Positions 5,991 to 8,391 of a stretch of DNA of 8,391 bases are shown here, piece after piece (the stretch's first letter is position 1; the number at the start of each line of letters is the position of its first letter). Location of the stretch: the NCBI GenBank assembly GCA_937951995.1, contig CALGAG010000086.1:1-8391 (forward strand). The letters run 5' to 3'. The position numbers and the translations under genes are program-made. A model generated the notes under the pieces. It was not told where the DNA came from. It ran no database searches and saw only the letters and a program-made list of their open reading frames with translations. This DNA comes from an uncultured Bacillota bacterium. GTDB lineage: Bacteria > Bacillota > Clostridia > Tissierellales > Tissierellaceae.

Positions 5991-6005
5991 TGATAGTCAT
6001 TATCA
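5991..6005. promoter_or_regulatory. Fur-type box upstream of the pdh operon
   Basis: TGATAGTCATTATCA matches the Bacillus-type 7-1-7 Fur consensus TGATAATNATTATCA at all but one of the 14 defined positions (G instead of A at 5996). The 19-bp classical form at 5986-6004 matches at 16 of 19 positions. It lies 29 bases before the pdhA start codon, just downstream of an AT-rich stretch holding possible -10 sequences (TATAAA 5973-5978, TATAGT 5979-5984). That position suits a repressor. The GA/TC edges favour Fur over PerR (TTATAA edges) or Zur (TCGTAA edges). No clear -35 was found, so the promoter itself is not assigned. Confidence 0.6.
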
Positions 6006-6033
6006 ATTAATATAAATATTAGGAGGTATCAAC

Positions 6034-7116
6034 ATGCGCTTGGAAGATTACAATCCAATGAAGAATGAAATGTATCAGGTTATTGATCCAGCTGGCAAGG
6101 CAAAGGAAAGGGATCATATCCCGGACCTGGATGAGGACCAGCTTAAGTATCTTTTTAGGACAATGCTCTATTCCAGAACAATAGATGAAAAGGCCCTTTC
6201 CTACCAGAGGCAGGGTCGGATGCTGACCTATGCACCAAATCTGGGTCAGGAGGCAGCCCAGGTAGGAAGTGCCTACTCCTTGGATGAGGAGGACTGGTTG
6301 GTTCCAACTTTCAGAGAACTGGGGGCCTGGCTGGTAAGGGGGGTTCCCCTAAAGAACATCTACCTTTACTGGTACGGTAATGAGTGGGGCAGTCATATGC
6401 CGGATGGAGTCAGGGTCCTCCCTGTTTCTGTGCCTATCGCATCTCAGCTGCAACACGCAACTGGAATAGGTATGGCCAACAATATCAAGAAGGAGAAAAA
6501 CGTTGTCCTAACATATGTGGGTGATGGCGGAACCTCCCATGGGGACTTCCATGAGGCCCTTAACTTTGCATCGGTATTCAAATCACCAGTGGTCTTTATT
6601 GTACAAAACAACCAATATGCAATTTCCACATCCAGAAAGATTCAGACAATGAGTGAAAACATAGCCTTGAAGTCTACAGCTTATGGAATGCCTGGAATAC
6701 TGGTGGATGGAAACGATATATTTGCAATGTACAATGCAACCAAGGCTGCAGTTGACAGGGCAAGAAAGGGTGAGGGGCCAACTCTAATAGAGGCCTACAC
6801 CTACAGACTTGGCGCCCACACAACCTCAGACGACCCCACCAAGTACAGAGATGACGCTGAGGTTGAGGAATGGAGGAAGAAGGATCCTATCCTGAGATTT
6901 GGAAACTACCTTAAGGAAAACAATGTTATTGATGATAACTGGATAGATGAGACAAAGAAGGAGCTTGAGGAAGATGTCAAGACCACCTTCGAAGCAATCG
7001 AGGACAAGTCTGATACAGAGCTTGAAGATATTTTCAAGTACCACTACGAGACTATGCCAGCACAACTTCAAGAACAGCTGGATGAATATAGATCCTTTCT
7101 GGAAGGAGGCAAATAG
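6034..7116 (+). CDS. pdhA: Pyruvate dehydrogenase E1 component, alpha subunit
   Basis: With the beta subunit, forms the thiamine-diphosphate-dependent E1 that decarboxylates pyruvate and reductively acetylates the E2 lipoyl group. The 360-residue protein matches the PdhA branch of E1 alpha chains. It has the N-terminal RTIDEKALSYQRQGRM (48-63), GQEAAQVGSAYSL (71-83) and DWLVPTFRELGAW (87-99). The ThDP/magnesium motif runs from GDGGTSHGDF at 163 to VQNN at 193, and AHTTSDDPTKYR (261-272) carries the phosphorylation-loop-type His262. These segments fit PdhA better than acetoin dehydrogenase AcoA, although branched-chain 2-oxoacids cannot be excluded from sequence alone. AGGAGGT (6021-6027) lies six bases before ATG. 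It is the first gene of the operon, downstream of a Fur-like site, with pdhB beginning two bases after its stop codon. Confidence 0.93.
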   Translation: MRLEDYNPMKNEMYQVIDPAGKAKERDHIPDLDEDQLKYLFRTMLYSRTIDEKALSYQRQGRMLTYAPNLGQEAAQVGSAYSLDEEDWLVPTFRELGAWLVRGVPLKNIYLYWYGNEWGSHMPDGVRVLPVSVPIASQLQHATGIGMANNIKKEKNVVLTYVGDGGTSHGDFHEALNFASVFKSPVVFIVQNNQYAISTSRKIQTMSENIALKSTAYGMPGILVDGNDIFAMYNATKAAVDRARKGEGPTLIEAYTYRLGAHTTSDDPTKYRDDAEVEEWRKKDPILRFGNYLKENNVIDDNWIDETKKELEEDVKTTFEAIEDKSDTELEDIFKYHYETMPAQLQEQLDEYRSFLEGGK

Positions 7117-7118
7117 AA

Positions 7119-8099
7119 ATGGCCAATACTTTAAGCATAATACAAGCGGTGAATCAGGCATTGATAAATGAAATGAAGAACGACGACACGGTTATAGCAT
7201 ATGGTGAGGACGTAGGTCTAGAGGGTGGTGTCTTCAGGGCAACTGTTGACCTTCAGAAAACCTACGGTAAGGAAAGGGCCTTTGATACTCCTCTGGCTGA
7301 ATCTGCCATTGTGGGTACGGCAATCGGAATGGCAATAAACGGTCTTAAACCTGTTGTGGAAATGCAGTTTTCAGGATTCTCTTACCCGGCTTTCAACCAG
7401 ATCATAAGTCACGTTGCCAGAATGAGAAACAGGTCTAGGGGCAAGTATAATCTCCCCATGGTTATCCGTGCACCATACGGTGGTGGAATCAGAGCATTGG
7501 AGCATCATTCAGAAAGTACAGAGGCATTGTATGCACAGATTCCAGGTCTCAAGGTTGTAATCCCCTCTACCCCATATGATGCAAAGGGACTATTGATAGC
7601 AGCAATTAGAGATCCTGACCCTGTAATATTTTGGGAACCCAAGAGAATCTACAGGGCCTTCAAGCAGGAAGTACCTGAGGAGGCATATGAAATACCACTG
7701 GGCAAGGCCAAAATATTGCAGGAGGGTGAGGATATTACCATAGTCGCCTGGGGTGCAATGGTACCCGATGTCCAAAAGGCCGTGAAGATGGTCCAGGAAA
7801 AGGGGATTTCTGCTGAAGTGATCGACCTGAGAACCATTGCCCCTATGGACAGGGAAAGCTTTATTGAATCGGTAAAGAAAACCGGTAGGATTTTGGTTGT
7901 TCACGAAGCACCAAAGACCCTTGGAGTGGGTGCTGAGATAATTTCAATTGTCAATGAGAAAGCATTCCTGCATCTTGAGGCTCCACCTACAAGGTTGACA
8001 GGTTTCGATACAACATTCCCACTACCAAGAGGCGAAAAACACTATATCCCAAGCCCTGAAAGAATTGCAAAGACAATTGAGGATATTGTGAAATATTAG
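7119..8099 (+). CDS. pdhB: Pyruvate dehydrogenase E1 component, beta subunit
   Basis: Partner of the alpha chain in the E1 heterotetramer. The 326 residues have the usual two-domain layout. The N-terminal transketolase pyrimidine-binding domain includes AYGEDVGLEGGVFRAT (27-42), FDTPLAESAIVGTAIGMA (55-72) with Glu61 as the ThDP-activating glutamate, and the HHSES segment (129-133). The C-terminal domain starts near 195 and includes VIDLRTIAPMD (234-244). The stretch EPKRIYRAF (173-181) is seen in both PDH and branched-chain beta chains, so the substrate call rests mainly on pdhA. GGAAGGAGG (7101-7109) in the end of pdhA provides the RBS, and the gap to pdhA is two bases, so the subunits are made in balance. 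Confidence 0.93.
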   Translation: MANTLSIIQAVNQALINEMKNDDTVIAYGEDVGLEGGVFRATVDLQKTYGKERAFDTPLAESAIVGTAIGMAINGLKPVVEMQFSGFSYPAFNQIISHVARMRNRSRGKYNLPMVIRAPYGGGIRALEHHSESTEALYAQIPGLKVVIPSTPYDAKGLLIAAIRDPDPVIFWEPKRIYRAFKQEVPEEAYEIPLGKAKILQEGEDITIVAWGAMVPDVQKAVKMVQEKGISAEVIDLRTIAPMDRESFIESVKKTGRILVVHEAPKTLGVGAEIISIVNEKAFLHLEAPPTRLTGFDTTFPLPRGEKHYIPSPERIAKTIEDIVKY

Positions 8100-8113
8100 A
8101 AAGGAGGACAGCC

Positions 8114-8391
8114 ATGAGATTTGAATTTCAGTTCCCCGATATAGGAGAGGGAATCCACGAGGGCGTAATAACCAAATGGATGGTCCAGGAAGGGGATAAT
8201 ATAGAGGAAGGCGAATCTGTCGCCGAGGTTGAGACAGATAAGGTGACAACAGAAATACCTTCACCCAGAAGTGGAAAGGTTCTCCAGCTTAAGGCCAACA
8301 AGGGAGACACAATCAATGTCGGTGATGTATTTATAGTAATTGATGCTGGGGGAGGATCAGAGGCGTTGGATGAAGGGTCAAAAGCCAATGA
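8114..8391 (+). CDS. pdhC: Dihydrolipoamide acyltransferase (E2), N-terminal part, cut by the window edge
   Basis: The first 92 codons of the E2 core subunit, open to the right edge. The sequence begins MRFEFQFPDIGEGIHEG, a classic lipoyl-domain opening. It continues with VAEVETDKVTTEIPSP (36-51), where Lys43 is the lipoylation site, and GKVLQLKANKGDTINVGD completing the beta barrel. A Gly/Glu-rich linker (AGGGSEALDEGSKAN) begins near residue 78. The peripheral-subunit-binding and catalytic domains would lie beyond the window. AAGGAGG (8101-8107) precedes the ATG by six bases, and the gap from pdhB is 14 bases. An E3 dihydrolipoamide dehydrogenase gene is expected next but not seen. Confidence 0.93.
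   Translation, partial: MRFEFQFPDIGEGIHEGVITKWMVQEGDNIEEGESVAEVETDKVTTEIPSPRSGKVLQLKANKGDTINVGDVFIVIDAGGGSEALDEGSKAN

Noticed and set aside
5927..6033. Riboswitch or leader RNA upstream of pdhA
   Set aside because: The region is short and AT-rich, with no conserved riboswitch-like core or second terminator; only the Fur-like site stands out.
8022..8388. Minus-strand frames at the right edge
   Set aside because: The plus strand here encodes the end of pdhB and a clear lipoyl domain with ETDKV; the opposite frames are shadows.
1..8391. tRNA/rRNA genes, CRISPR repeats, insertion sequences, attachment sites
   Set aside because: No cloverleaf-like segments, regularly spaced repeats, transposase or integrase motifs, or flanking inverted repeats were seen, and coding sequence fills nearly the whole window.

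Overview
The window looks like chromosome of a moderately low-GC Bacillota (Firmicutes), probably a clostridial or Tissierellia-type anaerobe. The grounds are strong GGAGG-type ribosome binding sites before nearly every gene, arginine encoded mostly by AGA/AGG, compact operons, and short GC-rich hairpins with T-runs as terminators. The species cannot be named from the sequence. There are no RNA genes, insertion sequences, CRISPR arrays or phage genes; this is metabolic chromosome with interesting control regions.

Left half, minus strand (reading right to left from about 2830): a LysR-type regulator, a small protein with a papain/C39-like Cys-His-Asn pattern, and a class I PLP-dependent aminotransferase form a likely three-gene operon ending at a hairpin terminator (85-110). 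Just beyond it lies a separate minus-strand promoter with a palindromic operator, ATACCCCATCGGGGTAT (30-46). This resembles CsoR/CstR-family (copper or persulfide sensor) sites. A good RBS and the first seven bases of a gene leaving the window follow.

Centre: the LysR gene faces away from a YeiH-family membrane protein (putative sulfate/sulfite exporter), with a 104-bp intergenic region between them that is almost pure A/T and palindromic. This copies the yeiE/yeiH pairing of enterobacteria. After yeiH and its terminator comes a two-gene pseudouridine catabolic operon. psuK phosphorylates pseudouridine, and psuG splits the product into uracil and ribose 5-phosphate; the two overlap by ATGA. 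No pseudouridine transporter gene is present in the window.

Right half: after the psuG terminator and a 143-bp gap, pdhA and pdhB (E1 alpha and beta of a pyruvate-type 2-oxoacid dehydrogenase) and the start of pdhC (E2, lipoyl domain) form a tight plus-strand operon running off the right edge. Its upstream region carries TGATAGTCATTATCA (5991-6005), which differs at one position from the 7-1-7 Fur-box consensus. That suggests iron-responsive (or, less likely, peroxide-responsive) control of the complex. This site and the left-edge CsoR-like operator are the most notable observations. No wholly new system is evident; the least understood gene is the C39-like protein between the regulator and the aminotransferase.
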